A stretch of 64,000 bases of DNA from Pragia fontium DSM 5563 = ATCC 49100 (lineage in GTDB: Bacteria > Pseudomonadota > Gammaproteobacteria > Enterobacterales > Enterobacteriaceae), in assembly GCF_900112475.1 (NCBI RefSeq), contig NZ_FOLW01000009.1, forward strand, positions 1 to 64,000, written 5' to 3'. The translations under genes were made by a program, and so were the position numbers. The notes beneath the pieces are model-generated. The model ran no database searches, had not been told where the DNA came from, and was given only the letters and a program-made list of their open reading frames with translations. Each line of letters starts with the position of its first letter. Within the stretch, counting starts at the first letter, position 1. Positions 38,266 through 48,945 of the stretch are shown here, piece after piece.

Positions 38266-41200
38266 ATGAAGTTTAATTTTAAATACGGTTTTTTTTTGCT
38301 CTGATTTTACCCCTGATAACATCGGCTACCGATAGTGAACTATCGGAGAAAGATATTATTGGTGTCAGAGTTCAGGAAAGAAATGCAACGCCAAGAAAAA
38401 ATGAACGCCCCGTTTCTCAACACTCTTTTGAACAGAAACAATCGGTTATAAGTGAAAAAAATAAAAAGCCGTTAAAAGCTATTCAGAAAACTGCGTCATC
38501 AGACGTTGATAAAATTAAATCTGAATTTAATCAAACCATCAGAAATAAAGATGCGGACATTGCTGAATTGCGGCGCCGTATTCTTTCCCTTGAAGCCAAT
38601 CCCGCCAAGTCCGATAAACTCCAGCAGCAACTGAGCGAAGTGAAAGCAAAGCTGATTGCTGAGAAAGCCCGAGCCGATCGGTTAGCGAAACAACATAGCG
38701 ATGCGGAGCAGCAGCGAAAAGCTCTGGAGGCGCAGCAGAAGGATAATGCAGCAAAACAAAACACCACCGCCGCCAAACAACTGCTGGAGCTGAAGGCACA
38801 ACTGACGGCTGAGAAAACTCGAACTGAGCAGCAACTTGCCCGAGCCGATCGGTTAGCGAAACAACATAGCGATGCGGAGCAGCAGCTAAAGGCTTTGGAG
38901 GCGCAGCAGAAGGATAATGCGGCAAAACAAAACACCACCGCTGCCAAACAACTGCTGGAACTGAAGGCGCAACTGGCGGCTGAGAAAACTCGAACTGAGC
39001 AGCAACTTGCCCGAGCCGATCGATTAGCGAAACAGCATAGCGATGCGGAGCAACAGCTAAAGGCTTTGGAGGCGCAGCAGAAGGATAATGCGGCAAAACA
39101 AAACACCACAGCTGCCAAACAACTGCTGGAACTGAAGGCACAACTGGCGGCTGAGAAAACTCTCAGTGAACAGCAGCAAAGCCGTATTGATAAGTTAGCT
39201 AAACAACATAGTGATGCCGTACAGCAGCAGGTAGATCTGAAGGCTCAATTGGCTATTGAGAAAACTCGCATTGGGCAGCAGCAAAGCCGGGCTGATAAGT
39301 TAGCTAAGCAACATAGCGATGCAGAGCAGCAGTTAAAAGCTTTGGAAACACAGAACAAGGAACAGGCGGCACAACAACATGCCGCGGCAGCCAAACAATT
39401 GGCAGAGCTGAATACACAGCTGACGGCGGAGAAAGCCCGTAGTGAGCAACAGCAAAGCCGAGCTAATCAGTTAGCCAAACAACATAGCGATGCAGAACAA
39501 CAGCGGATCACGCTGGCGCAGCAGTTAAAAACTTTAGAGACGAAGCAAAAAGAACAGTCGTCGCAACAAAATGCCGCCGCAGCCAAACAACTGGCGGAGC
39601 TAAATACGCAGCTGACGGCTGAAAAAGCCCGTGCTGAGCAACTAGCTAAACGACACAATGATGCAAATCAACAGTTAAAAGTTTTAGAAGCGAAGCAAAA
39701 AGAACAGGCCGTACAACAACATGCCGCAGCAGCCAAGCAGTTGGCAGAGTTGAATACACAGCTGACCGCTGAAAAAGCGCGAGCTGAGCAGTTGGCTAAA
39801 CAGAATGGTGATGCTGAGCAGCAGCGGATCACGCTGGCACAGCAGCTAACAGCTTTAGAGATGAAGCAAAAAGAACAGTCGGCACAACAACATGCCGCAG
39901 CAGCTAAGCAACTGGCGGAGCTAAATACACAACTGACGGCCGAGAAAGCCCGCGCTGAGCAGTTAGCCAAGCAAAAAGAACAGTCGTCGCAACAAAATAC
40001 CGCAGCAGCCAAACAGCTGGCAGAATTGAATACACAGCTGACCGCTGAAAAAGCGCGAGCTGAACAGTTAGCCAAGCAGAATAGTGATGCCGAACAGCAG
40101 CGGGTCACGCTGGCGCAGCAGTTAAAAGCCTTAGAGGCGAAGCAAAAAGAACAAGCGGCACAACAAAATGCCGCGACAGCCAAGCAGCTGGCAGAATTGA
40201 ATACACAGCTGACCGCTGAAAAAGCGCGAGCTGAACAGTTAGCTAAGCAGAATAGTGATGCCGAACAGCAGCGGGTCACGCTGGCGCAGCAGTTAAAAGC
40301 CTTAGAGGCGAAGCAAAAAGAACAAGCGGCACAACAAAATGCCGTAGCAGCCAAACAGCTGGCAGAATTGAATACACAACTGACCGCCGAGAAAGCGCGA
40401 GCTGAACAGTTAGCCAAGCAGAATAGTGATGCCGAACAGCAGCAGGTCACGCTGGCGCAGCAGTTAAAAGCCTTAGAGGCGAAGCAAAAAGAACAAGCGG
40501 CACAACAAAATGCCGTAGCAGCCAAACAGCTGGCAGAATTGAATACACAACTGACCGCCGAGAAAGCGCGAGCTGAACAGTTAGCCAAGCAGAATAGTGA
40601 TGCCGAACAGCAGCAGGTCACGCTGGCGCAGCAGTTAAAAGCCTTAGAGGCGAAGCAAAAAGAACAGGCCGCACAACAAAATGCCGCCGTCACCAAACAA
40701 CTGGCAGAGCTAAATACGCAACTGACAGCCGAGAAAGCGCGAGCTGAACAGTTAGCCAAGCAGAGTAGCGATGCAAATCAACAGTTAAAAGCCTTAGAGG
40801 CGAAGCAAAAAGAACAGTCGGCACAACAACATGCCGCAGCAGCTAAGCAACTGGCGGAGCTAAATACACAGCTGACGGCCGAGAAAGCCCGCGCTGAGCA
40901 GTTAGCCAAGCAAAAAGAACAGTCGCCGCAACAAAATACCGCAGCAGCCAAACAACTGGCAGAGCTGAATACCCAGCTGACGGCTGAAAAAGCCCGAGCT
41001 GAACAGTTAGCCAAGCAGAATAGTGATGCCGAACAGCAGCGGGTCACGCTGGCACAGCAGTTAAAAGCCTTAGAGGCGAAGCAAAAAGAACAAGCGGCAC
41101 AACAAAATGCCGCCGCCACCAAACAACTGGCAGAGCTGAATACCCAGCTGACGGCTGAAAAAGCCCGAGCTGAACAGTTAGCCAAGCAGAATAGTGATGC

Positions 41201-43787
41201 CGAACAGCAGCGGGTCACGCTGGCACAGCAGTTAAAAGCCTTAGAGGCGAAGCAAAAAGAACAAGCGGCACAACAAAATGCCGCCGCCACCAAACAACTG
41301 GCAGAGCTGAATACCCAGCTGACGGCTGAAAAAGCCCGCGCTGAGCAGTTAGCTAAGCAGAATAGTGATGCCGAACAGCAGCGGGTCACGCTGGCACAGC
41401 AGTTAAAAGCCTTAGAGACGAAGCAAAAAGAGCAGGCGGCACAACAAAATACCGCAGCAGCCAAACAGCTGGCAGAATTGAATACACAACTGACCGCCGA
41501 GAAAGCGCGAGCTGAACAGTTAGCCAAACAACACAGCGATGCAAATCAACAGCTAAAAGCTTTAGAGGCGAAGCAAAAAGAACAAGCGGCACAACAAAAT
41601 GCCGCCGCCACCAAACAACTGGCAGAGCTAAATACGCAACTGACAGCCGAGAAAGCGCGAGCTGAACAGTTAGCCAAGCAGAGTAGCGATGCAAATCAAC
41701 GGTTAAAAGCTTTAGAAACGCAGCAAAAAGAGCAGGCGGCACAACAAAATGCCACAGCAGCCAAGCAACTGGCGGAGCTGAATACCCAGCTGACGGCTGA
41801 AAAAGCGCGAGCTGAGCAGTTAGCCAAACAACACAGCGATGCAAATCAACAGCTAAAAGCTTTAGAGGCGAAGCAAAAAGAACAAGCGGCACAACAAAAT
41901 GCCGCGACAGCCAAGCAACTGGCGGAGCTGAATACCCAGCTGACGGCTGAAAAAGCGCGAGCTGAGCAGTTAGCCAAACAACACAGCGATGCAAATCAAC
42001 AGCTAAAAGCTTTAGAGACGAAGCAAAAAGAGCAGGCAACACAACAAAATGCCACAGCAGCCAAGCAGCTGGCAGAGCTAAATACACAGCTGACGGCCGA
42101 GAAAGCTCGCGCCGAGCAGTTAGCCAAGCAATATGGTGATGCCGAACAGCAGCGAGTTACGCTGGCACAGCAATTAAAAGCTTTAGAAGTGAAGGAAAAA
42201 GAACAGGCGACACAACAAAATACCGTGGCAGCTAAACAACTGGCGGAGCTGAATACACAGCTGACGGCGGAGAAAGAGCGCGCCGAGCAGCTAGCTAAAC
42301 AGCGTAGCGATGTGGAGCAGCAACTAAAAGCTTTAGCAGAGAAGCAAAAAGAACAGGCGACACAACAACATAACGCAGCAGCCAAGCAACTGGCAGAGCT
42401 AAATACACAGCTAACGGCTGAGAAAGCCCGCGCTGAGCAGTTAGCCAAGCAACATAGCGATGCAGAACAACAGCGTAGTGAGCTGGCGCAGCAGCTAAAA
42501 GCCTTGGAAACTCAACACAGGGAGCAGTTGGCACGACACAATGCCGCCGCAGCCAAACAACGGGCGGAGTTGAATACACAATTGACGGCCGAGAAAGCCC
42601 AAGCCGTTTGGTTAACGGCTCGCACTGAGAAGTTATCTCAACAACATGGCGATACAGAGCAACAGCGAGGAGCGTTAGCACAGCAGATAAAAGCTTTGGA
42701 AACGCAGTACAAGGAGCAGACGGCACAACAACAGGCTGAGGCAGCTAAACAACAGGCGGAGCTGAATACACAACTGACAGCAGAGAAAGCCCGAGCTGAG
42801 GAGTTAGCCAAGCAGCATAACGATGCAGAGCAGCAGCGGATCGCGCTGGCGCAGCAGTTAAAAACTATGGAGATGCAGCAAAAGGAGCAGGCGGCGCAAC
42901 AACAGGCTGCGGTAGAGAAAAAAATTACCGATCTGGAAAAGCAGTTAGCTGAGGAAAAAAACAGCAGACAGCAGGAGCAATCACGAGCAGATGGCTTGGT
43001 TAAACGACAGGCTGAACGTGAACATCAGATAGATAAACTGGCTGAGCAACTTGAAGAAACTCAACAACAGTTGAAAACGACGGATGAACAATTAACCAAG
43101 TTGGAGAAAACCAAGGCTCAGTCTGGTGCAGTAGCCTCGGATCTTTCGATCGCTAAAGTACCGCACAAGGCTGTTGAAATTCGTGACTATGCCATTGGCA
43201 CCCAGTTGGGTGAAAAAGTGCAGGCTAGTCTGTTAGAAAACCAATCTTTTGGCGTGCGTAGTGAATCAGAATGGGTATTGAGGGGTATTCACGATAGCGT
43301 TATGCAATCGTTGCAGGTTGAACGAGAAGTGTTACTCAAAAAATTGTATGAGACTTACTCCGAATTGCATCAGAAATCACAGAAGTTAAAAAGTGAAGCA
43401 GAGGCCGCCGGTAAACGTTATCAAATCGCGTTTTCCCGTAAGCCAGAAGTAAAGAAAGATCCGATGGGTTTCTATTACCAGGTAGATTATCAAGGTGATA
43501 ATGCGATTGCTGAAAATAGCGACGTTATTCTTTCAGTAAAAGAGAGTTTGATAGATGGTACTGTCATTGATGATACGGATGTTTCGGGTCATTTTATTAC
43601 TCAGCCATTAGCCAGTTATCCACCGGTATTTAAAGCGGCTCTGGCTAATTTGAAGAATCATGGCAGTATCACGCTGGTGGTACCACCAGCCTTGGCTTAT
43701 GGTGAGCAAGGAAGACTGCCGGATATTTTACCGGGTTCAACCATTATTTATCATATCCGCGTTGTTGATGCCGTTACTCGGAATTAA
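38266..43787 (+). CDS. Giant coiled-coil protein with C-terminal FKBP domain (frame broken at a T9 tract)
   Basis: The main open frame runs from 38283 to 43787 without an ATG at its 5' end; TTG 38568 is the first possible start in it. ATG 38266, with GAGAGGG upstream, is in another frame and stops at once. Adding one T in the run at 38289-38297 joins them and creates a perfect signal peptide (MKFNFKYGFFFALILPLITS, then A). The joined product is about 1,840 residues: leader, short linker, about 1,450 residues of Lys/Glu/Gln/Ala coiled coil in tandem units, then an FKBP N-terminal-type helical part (QASLLENQSFGVRSE) and an FKBP fold (VKESLIDGTVIDD ... VVPPALAYGEQG). A periplasmic spacer-plus-chaperone role is inferred. 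Confidence 0.75.
38289..38297 (+). other. Run of nine T in signal-peptide codons
   Basis: The run lies between GG and GCT, 23 bases after ATG 38266. With nine T the frame hits TGA after 12 codons; ten (or seven) T would open the full protein. Such runs slip during replication, so it may switch the gene on and off. A sequencing or assembly error is the main alternative. Confidence 0.6.
38768..42915 (+). repeat. Tandem coding repeats of the giant protein
   Basis: Three or four LLELKAQL-type units are followed by about 22 units carrying LNTQLTAEKARAEQLAKQ. Long units are 171 bases (57 residues), for example 40184 to 40355. Shorter units of 150 bases lack exactly one heptad (VTLAQQL), and two units are only about 105 bases. 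Neighbouring units between 40080 and 41400 are nearly identical in DNA, a sign of recent duplication or exchange; the outer units are more diverged. Confidence 0.9.
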
Positions 43788-43813
43788 TCACCATTCAGCG
43801 TAGTTCCCTTTAG

Positions 43814-43848
43814 ATAGCGAGAAATCCTTATGGGTTTCTCGCTATTAT
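43814..43848 (+). terminator. Hairpin after the giant gene
   Basis: ATAGCGAGAAA (43814-43824) pairs with TTTCTCGCTAT (43835-43845), an 11-base perfect stem followed by TATT. It lies 27 bases past the stop codon and separates the gene from the UbiB-like gene. Confidence 0.65.
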
Positions 43849-43993
43849 TGGCCGGAATTTAAAGCATCCCTTAGTCGGTTTAAATATCGGTGTGGATTCC
43901 TAATCTGAGACGGATTCAGCCGATATCGCTCATTGGATTATCTTAATATCAACGTTATGATGCCCTTAATCATGATTGAGCAACGGGTATGCT

Positions 43994-45631
43994 ATGTTAC
44001 TGAAAACGGTTTATGTCACTACCAGAGATCGGGTTCGATTAAAGGAAATAGGGCAGGTGTTGTTGAGCTACGGCCTGCAAGACTTAATTCGTATTTTGGG
44101 ACTAAGCACTTTACTGGGCAACCCGCTTAATCCACAAAAGCCGGTTGAAAATCAGCCTCAGCAGTTGCGTAGAGCGCTGGAATCGTTAGGGCCGACGTTT
44201 GTAAAACTAGGACAGATTCTGGCTACGCGCGCCGATCTTTTAGATGAACGCTGGACCAGCGAGCTTGAAAAGTTGCATAGCAATGTGGCAACTCTACCGT
44301 GGCAGGATATTTGCCAGCGGGTTTCCGATTCCCTTGGCGCATCTCCCGATGAAGTATTCGCAGAATTTTGCACTACGCCGTTGGCGGCGGCATCAATGGC
44401 GCAGGTTTATCGTGCCCGGTTACATAGCGGCGAAGAGGTGGTGATCAAAGTTCTGCGCCCCGGGCTGGAGAAAACCATCAATGCCGATTTGCGTTTATTA
44501 GCTTGGCTGGCGGAGGTTATTGAACAGCAGAGTCCAGAGTTGGCGCGCTTTCATCCATTACAGCTGGTACGGCAGCTCTCTACCGCGTTGCATCATGAGT
44601 TGGATCTCAATCACGAAGCTTCTAATACCCAATATTTTGCCCAGAATTTTGAGCAGCGTCCGAATATTGTCATTCCACGCATTTGGCCTGAATACTCTTC
44701 TTCCTGCCTATTGGTTCAGGAATATATTCCCGGTATCAAACCGAGCAGTGCTGAACAGTTGGCTCAGTCTGGTTTTGACGGCCCGCTTTTGGCTAAGCGA
44801 GGTGCTGAGGCGTTTATGCAGATGGTGTTTGAAGATAGGCTGTACCACGCCGATCCTCATGCCGGTAATCTGATGGCTATTGGGGATAACCAAGTTGCTT
44901 TTATTGATTTTGGTATGGTGGGGCAGCTGTCTGCCCGCCGGCGTAATCAACTGCTGATGATGTTACGGGCGCTGGCTGAACGCGAGAGTGAAGGATTGGT
45001 GAGTACGCTGATTGGCTGGAGTGATGAAGGCGTACCGGATGCGGCCGTGCTGGAACTGGCGGCTCAGGACTTTTTTGATCGGCTCGGCCCCGGTGAGCTG
45101 CAACTGGGGAAAGCGCTGCTGACTATGTTGTCCACAGCTCGAGAGTATCAGCTGAATCTGCCGCCGGATTTAGTGTTGTTGTTTAAAGCGTTGATTACCG
45201 CTGATGGCGTGCTGCATCGCCTCGACCCAGACTTCGATATTATTCAGACGCTGGAACCGTTTTTGCGTAAAGAGATGGTGAAACATTACGGTTTAAAAGC
45301 TTCCCGTCAGCGAATGCGTAAAATCGGTCTGGGAATGATTGATGCTAGCGAAGACTTCCCTCAAACCTTAAGTTTACTGCTGCGTCGTTTACGACACGGT
45401 AAACCAAACGTTGATATTAACGTGAGTAATTTGCAGAGTTTGGCAAACTCGCTGGAGCGTAGTGCGATAACGTTAGCGATAGCCGTGGTGACGGGCGCTT
45501 TTGCGCTGGGAATTTCTCCGTGGCTGATTAGTTCATCGTGGACTATTTTTGGTATTCCGATATTTCAAACCGTGAGTATGCTGCTGGTGGCGGCGGGTAT
45601 TTTTCTGCTGGTATTGAGGCTGCGGAAGTAG
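43994..45631 (+). CDS. UbiB/ABC1-family atypical kinase-like protein (paralogue)
   Basis: 545 residues from ATG 43994, with ACGGG upstream; TTG 43976 is weaker. Family motifs: the KxGQ helix (TFVKLGQILATRADLL), an Ala-rich loop (AAASMAQVYRA), VIKVLRPG with the ATP lysine, DPHAGN and IDFGMVG for catalysis, and two hydrophobic C-terminal segments. UbiB helps coenzyme Q synthesis, but the true ubiB belongs to ubiE-ubiJ-ubiB and is more diverged from this sequence. So this is a second family member of unknown lipid-related role. It stands alone between terminators. Confidence 0.85.
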   Translation: MLLKTVYVTTRDRVRLKEIGQVLLSYGLQDLIRILGLSTLLGNPLNPQKPVENQPQQLRRALESLGPTFVKLGQILATRADLLDERWTSELEKLHSNVATLPWQDICQRVSDSLGASPDEVFAEFCTTPLAAASMAQVYRARLHSGEEVVIKVLRPGLEKTINADLRLLAWLAEVIEQQSPELARFHPLQLVRQLSTALHHELDLNHEASNTQYFAQNFEQRPNIVIPRIWPEYSSSCLLVQEYIPGIKPSSAEQLAQSGFDGPLLAKRGAEAFMQMVFEDRLYHADPHAGNLMAIGDNQVAFIDFGMVGQLSARRRNQLLMMLRALAERESEGLVSTLIGWSDEGVPDAAVLELAAQDFFDRLGPGELQLGKALLTMLSTAREYQLNLPPDLVLLFKALITADGVLHRLDPDFDIIQTLEPFLRKEMVKHYGLKASRQRMRKIGLGMIDASEDFPQTLSLLLRRLRHGKPNVDINVSNLQSLANSLERSAITLAIAVVTGAFALGISPWLISSSWTIFGIPIFQTVSMLLVAAGIFLLVLRLRK

Positions 45632-45670
45632 CATACCGATAACGGCATTTACCGTTATCGGTTAGTTTAA

Positions 45671-46900
45671 TTAATCCACCAGAATGCGCTGATTGGTAGC
45701 GCCCCAAAGTATCGACATTTCGGTAAATAGTGCACCGCTAATGTCTTCGACTTCGGTCGCGGTGATTTCCGCTTGGTTCTGCTTGCCAAAAAATACCACT
45801 TCATCACCGGGCTGGACATTTTTTAGATCGGTAACATCAACCATAACGGTATTCATCGAGGTTTTACCGACAACGGGTACCCGCTGGCCCTGAATAAGCA
45901 CATGGCCTGCATTGCTAAAGACGCGGCGATAGCCATCGGCATAGCCAACCGGGATATTCGCTAACATAGAATCACGCTTTAGGGTGTAAGTGCGATCGTA
46001 GCCAACGGTATTTCCTTTAGGGTAGTGATTCAGGGCGGCGATGTTGGACTTAAAGGTCATCACGCGCAGATAGTCGGTACTGGCAATAGTGTCACCATAG
46101 AACACCCCGCCGACGCGCACCGCATCAAGCCAGGATTCTGGCACAGTTAAAGTAGCAAACGTGTTAGCGACGTGTAGCGTCACGTCATTACGTTTAAGGC
46201 CGGTAATATCCAGAACCTGTTGCGCCTGAACCTTGAAGCGAGCGAGATCTTTACGCACTGCGGCCGGATCTTCCTCAGGATAATGCGACATAATACCGAC
46301 AATTTTCAAATGGCTTAACTGTGAGATAGTTCGGGATTCATTAAGTCCATTGGCGTTGCCGACCTCTAGTCCATTACGTGACATACCGCCGGAGTTAAGT
46401 GCCAAGTGAATGCGCAGCGTTTTGCCCTGTTGGGCGGCGATGGCATCCAGACGTTTCGCCATATCCAGATTGCCGATCAGTTCTTCTACATCGTAGCTTG
46501 TCGCCTGCTTCATTTCTTCTTCGGTGGCAATTCTAACGCGCATCAGACGGCCGGTGAAACCCAGATCGCGTACGGTTTTCAGCTCCTGATTGCTCGCTAC
46601 CCCAATACACTGCACATTGTTTTTCAGCATAATTGGCGTGACCAGTGAAATATCGTGTCCGTAGGCATCCCCTTTCAGAATGGCACACAGGGTCGATTTA
46701 TTGCCCAGTAACTTTTGTACTTTCTGGATGTTGTATTCCAAAGCGCGCTGTGAAATTTCAATTCTGGCATTACTCACGACGGTGGATGAGTCTTGAGTGC
46801 TTGCTGAAGATAACTGAGTGGGTGTGACGCTGGTGGTCTGATGACAGGCAACCAGCGTTAATAGCGGTATTAACGCTAAATGGCGTAAACGCAACGACAT
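45671..46900 (-). CDS. bsr: Broad-specificity amino-acid racemase, lipoprotein type
   Basis: 409 residues. The leader ends LTLVAC19, a lipobox, so the protein is probably anchored in the outer membrane facing the periplasm. It is a fold-III PLP enzyme: K76 in [10 protein letters not shown] holds PLP, and the tyrosine region [12 protein letters not shown] and [10 protein letters not shown] are present. The stretch [10 protein letters not shown], in place of the Alr-type sequence, marks the BsrV-like broad-spectrum racemases, which make non-canonical D-amino acids for cell-wall control and signalling. A housekeeping Alr or DadX is cytoplasmic and has no leader. Confidence 0.85.
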   Translation of the reverse strand: MSLRLRHLALIPLLTLVACHQTTSVTPTQLSSASTQDSSTVVSNARIEISQRALEYNIQKVQKLLGNKSTLCAILKGDAYGHDISLVTPIMLKNNVQCIGVASNQELKTVRDLGFTGRLMRVRIATEEEMKQATSYDVEELIGNLDMAKRLDAIAAQQGKTLRIHLALNSGGMSRNGLEVGNANGLNESRTISQLSHLKIVGIMSHYPEEDPAAVRKDLARFKVQAQQVLDITGLKRNDVTLHVANTFATLTVPESWLDAVRVGGVFYGDTIASTDYLRVMTFKSNIAALNHYPKGNTVGYDRTYTLKRDSMLANIPVGYADGYRRVFSNAGHVLIQGQRVPVVGKTSMNTVMVDVTDLKNVQPGDEVVFFGKQNQAEITATEVEDISGALFTEMSILWGATNQRILVD

Positions 46901-47189
46901 GCTAACTCCTTAGCAAAGATAAAAGTGGAACCAATAGTATTTTGAATCTCATTATTCAGTTTGGACTGATGATAGATGCTTGCGCCGACGGATGTTGTCG
47001 TGACGTTTTCATATGTCAGCGCCATTCAATAAATGATAAATGGATCGCATTGTCAATCAGCCGATAGTAATAATCGTGAGAGGGGATAACTTGCTGAATT
47101 GAGAGGATTCACCTTAGTTAATATCTTTATGCTGCGGCTTGAGATAACCGGCTCGGGCTTATGCTACCGGCCGGAAGAATCTCAGAAGA

Positions 47190-48689
47190 TTACAGGGTTA
47201 CCCCTGATTTAAAGATGGCGAGTTCACGGATATTATTTACTTCATTGCGAGCCGGTTCACCTTGTGCAATTCGACTCAGCAATAAGAAAAATGCCGCAAC
47301 TTGTTGGTCCATGGTGACGTCTTGCTGCAATATTTTACCGGCATCAAAGTCAATCCAGTGTTTTTTTCTGCTTGCCAGATCGCTGTTGGTGGCAATTTTT
47401 ACCGTTGGCACAAATCCACCGTAGGGTGTTCCTCTACCGGTGGTAAACAGAACCATATGGCAGCCGGCGCCGGCCAAGGCACTGGTTGCAACTGCGTCAT
47501 TCCCCGGTGCACTAAGAAGGTTTAATCCTTTTTTAGTTAAGCGTGCACCGTATGGTAAAACGTCGACCACCTGACTTTGACCCGCCTTTTGAGTACACCC
47601 TAACGATTTTTCCTCTAATGTGGTAATTCCGCCGACCTTATTTCCCGGTGAAGGGTTTTCATAGATAGGCTGGTTATGGGCAATAAAATATTGTTTGAAC
47701 TGATTAATCATGGCGACGGTTTTATCAAAGGTCTGTTCATCCCGGCAGTGGCTCATTAATATTTGTTCCGCGCCAAACATTTCCGGGACTTCCGTTAATA
47801 CCGTGGTTCCACCGTGCTTGATGATTTGATCTGAAAATACGCCCAGCAGAGGATTCGCCGTAATACCGGAAAAACCATCGGAGCCGCCACATTCCAGACC
47901 AAAGCGTAATTCACTTAACTTTCCTGAGGTTCTTTTATCATGGCGCATCGCTTCATACAATTGGTGTAATAGCCTGACGCCTTCTTCAATTTCATCATCG
48001 AATTTCTGGCTAATCATAAAGGCAACCCGCTGGGGATCGTAATCTCCTAGCGTTGCCTGAAATTCTTCCACCTGATTATTTTCACAGCCGAGCCCAATCA
48101 CCAAGACCGCGCCCGCGTGGGGATGATGTACCATATTTTGCAGCAGTGTGCGGGTGTTTTGGTGGTCTTGTCCTAACTGAGAGCAGCCGTAAGGGTGGGT
48201 AAAAAGGTGTACGCCATCAATATCCGTCGCGCCGTGACTTTCCTGTAAAAAACGCTGCAATATTTGTTGGGCGATGCCGTTGACGCATCCTACCGTGGGT
48301 AAAATCCAGAGTTCATTACGGATAGCAACGTCTCCATTCTCCCGTCGATAAAGCGTTATGGCGTAGTCATCTGAGCGCTGAGGAATTTCAGACACGTTTG
48401 GCTGATATTGATAGTTATCGATTTCACCAAGGCCGGTAACCAGATTATGGCTATGGACGTGTTCTCCCGGATGGATTGTCTGGCGCGCATGTCCAATTGG
48501 GTGACCATATTTGAATACCGTATCGCCTTCGGCAAGTTCTTGCAGGGCAAATTTGTGACCAAGGGAAATCGCCTGTTTTAAGATCAGGTTGTTACCGTCT
48601 ATCTCCAATTGCTCCCCTTCTGCCAGATTGCACAGTGCGACAGCAACGCTGTCCTGCCGATGAATTTTCATAAAACGCTGCATATTCAC
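47190..48689 (-). CDS. uxaA: Altronate dehydratase UxaA
   Basis: 499 residues (E. coli 495). N-terminal SAF-like domain (GHKFALQELAEGD), then the large catalytic domain with NELWILPTVGCVNGIA, FTHPYGCSQLG, GLGCENNQ and GLECGGSDGFSGITANP; the conserved cysteines bind iron. It converts D-altronate to 2-dehydro-3-deoxygluconate in galacturonate use. GTG 48689 has AAGGAA nine bases upstream; ATG 48683 would better match the E. coli start. It is divergent from an MFS gene, followed by exuR. uxaC, its usual partner, is not here. Confidence 0.95.
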   Translation of the reverse strand: MNMQRFMKIHRQDSVAVALCNLAEGEQLEIDGNNLILKQAISLGHKFALQELAEGDTVFKYGHPIGHARQTIHPGEHVHSHNLVTGLGEIDNYQYQPNVSEIPQRSDDYAITLYRRENGDVAIRNELWILPTVGCVNGIAQQILQRFLQESHGATDIDGVHLFTHPYGCSQLGQDHQNTRTLLQNMVHHPHAGAVLVIGLGCENNQVEEFQATLGDYDPQRVAFMISQKFDDEIEEGVRLLHQLYEAMRHDKRTSGKLSELRFGLECGGSDGFSGITANPLLGVFSDQIIKHGGTTVLTEVPEMFGAEQILMSHCRDEQTFDKTVAMINQFKQYFIAHNQPIYENPSPGNKVGGITTLEEKSLGCTQKAGQSQVVDVLPYGARLTKKGLNLLSAPGNDAVATSALAGAGCHMVLFTTGRGTPYGGFVPTVKIATNSDLASRKKHWIDFDAGKILQQDVTMDQQVAAFFLLLSRIAQGEPARNEVNNIRELAIFKSGVTL

Positions 48690-48773
48690 TTTATTATTCC
48701 TTGATTATCAATAATACATCTGGTCATGACAGGTCGGCGCTACGGTTCCTATTTGATACGTTTTTTGCTTATG

Positions 48774-48786
48774 TTGTTATACCAAT
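48774..48786. promoter_or_regulatory. ExuR-like operator, copy 1
   Basis: TTGTTATACCAAT, whose complement is ATTGGTATAACAA, lies 85-97 bases upstream of uxaA. It repeats, in inverted orientation and with one base different, the site at 48946-48958. TTGGTAT half-sites are typical of UxuR/ExuR-type GntR regulators. Confidence 0.5.
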
Positions 48787-48918
48787 TAGGTAAGTTTAGA
48801 TCATGTGTACGGTGCTGGCAATGGCGTATATAACCTGTTTCTTTTTCTGTTAATGTCTTGGTATCAGCCTCTTCTTTGGTTATTAACGTCATTTTTATAT
48901 TATTTCCATATCGAGAAT

Positions 48919-48944
48919 TATATTGTGAGGTATGTCAACTTTAT
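48919..48944. promoter_or_regulatory. CRP-like site
   Basis: TGTGA-GGTATG-TCAAC at 48924-48939 matches 8 of 10 key bases of the TGTGA-N6-TCACA consensus and has AT-rich flanks. It lies next to the operator-like site at 48946, in the divergent uxaA/MFS control region, where catabolite activation is expected. Confidence 0.45.
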
Positions 48945-48945
48945 T

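Noticed and set aside
38531-42726. Several long minus-strand frames (up to 363 codons, Cys/Ser/Ala-rich) opposite the giant gene
   Set aside because: They are mirror images of the plus-strand tandem repeats: periodic sequence keeps all frames open. No ribosome sites and no known cysteine-rich family fits.
38768-42915. Regular repeats that could suggest a CRISPR array
   Set aside because: Units are 105-171 bases, lie in frame within a coding sequence, and there are no unique spacers or cas genes.
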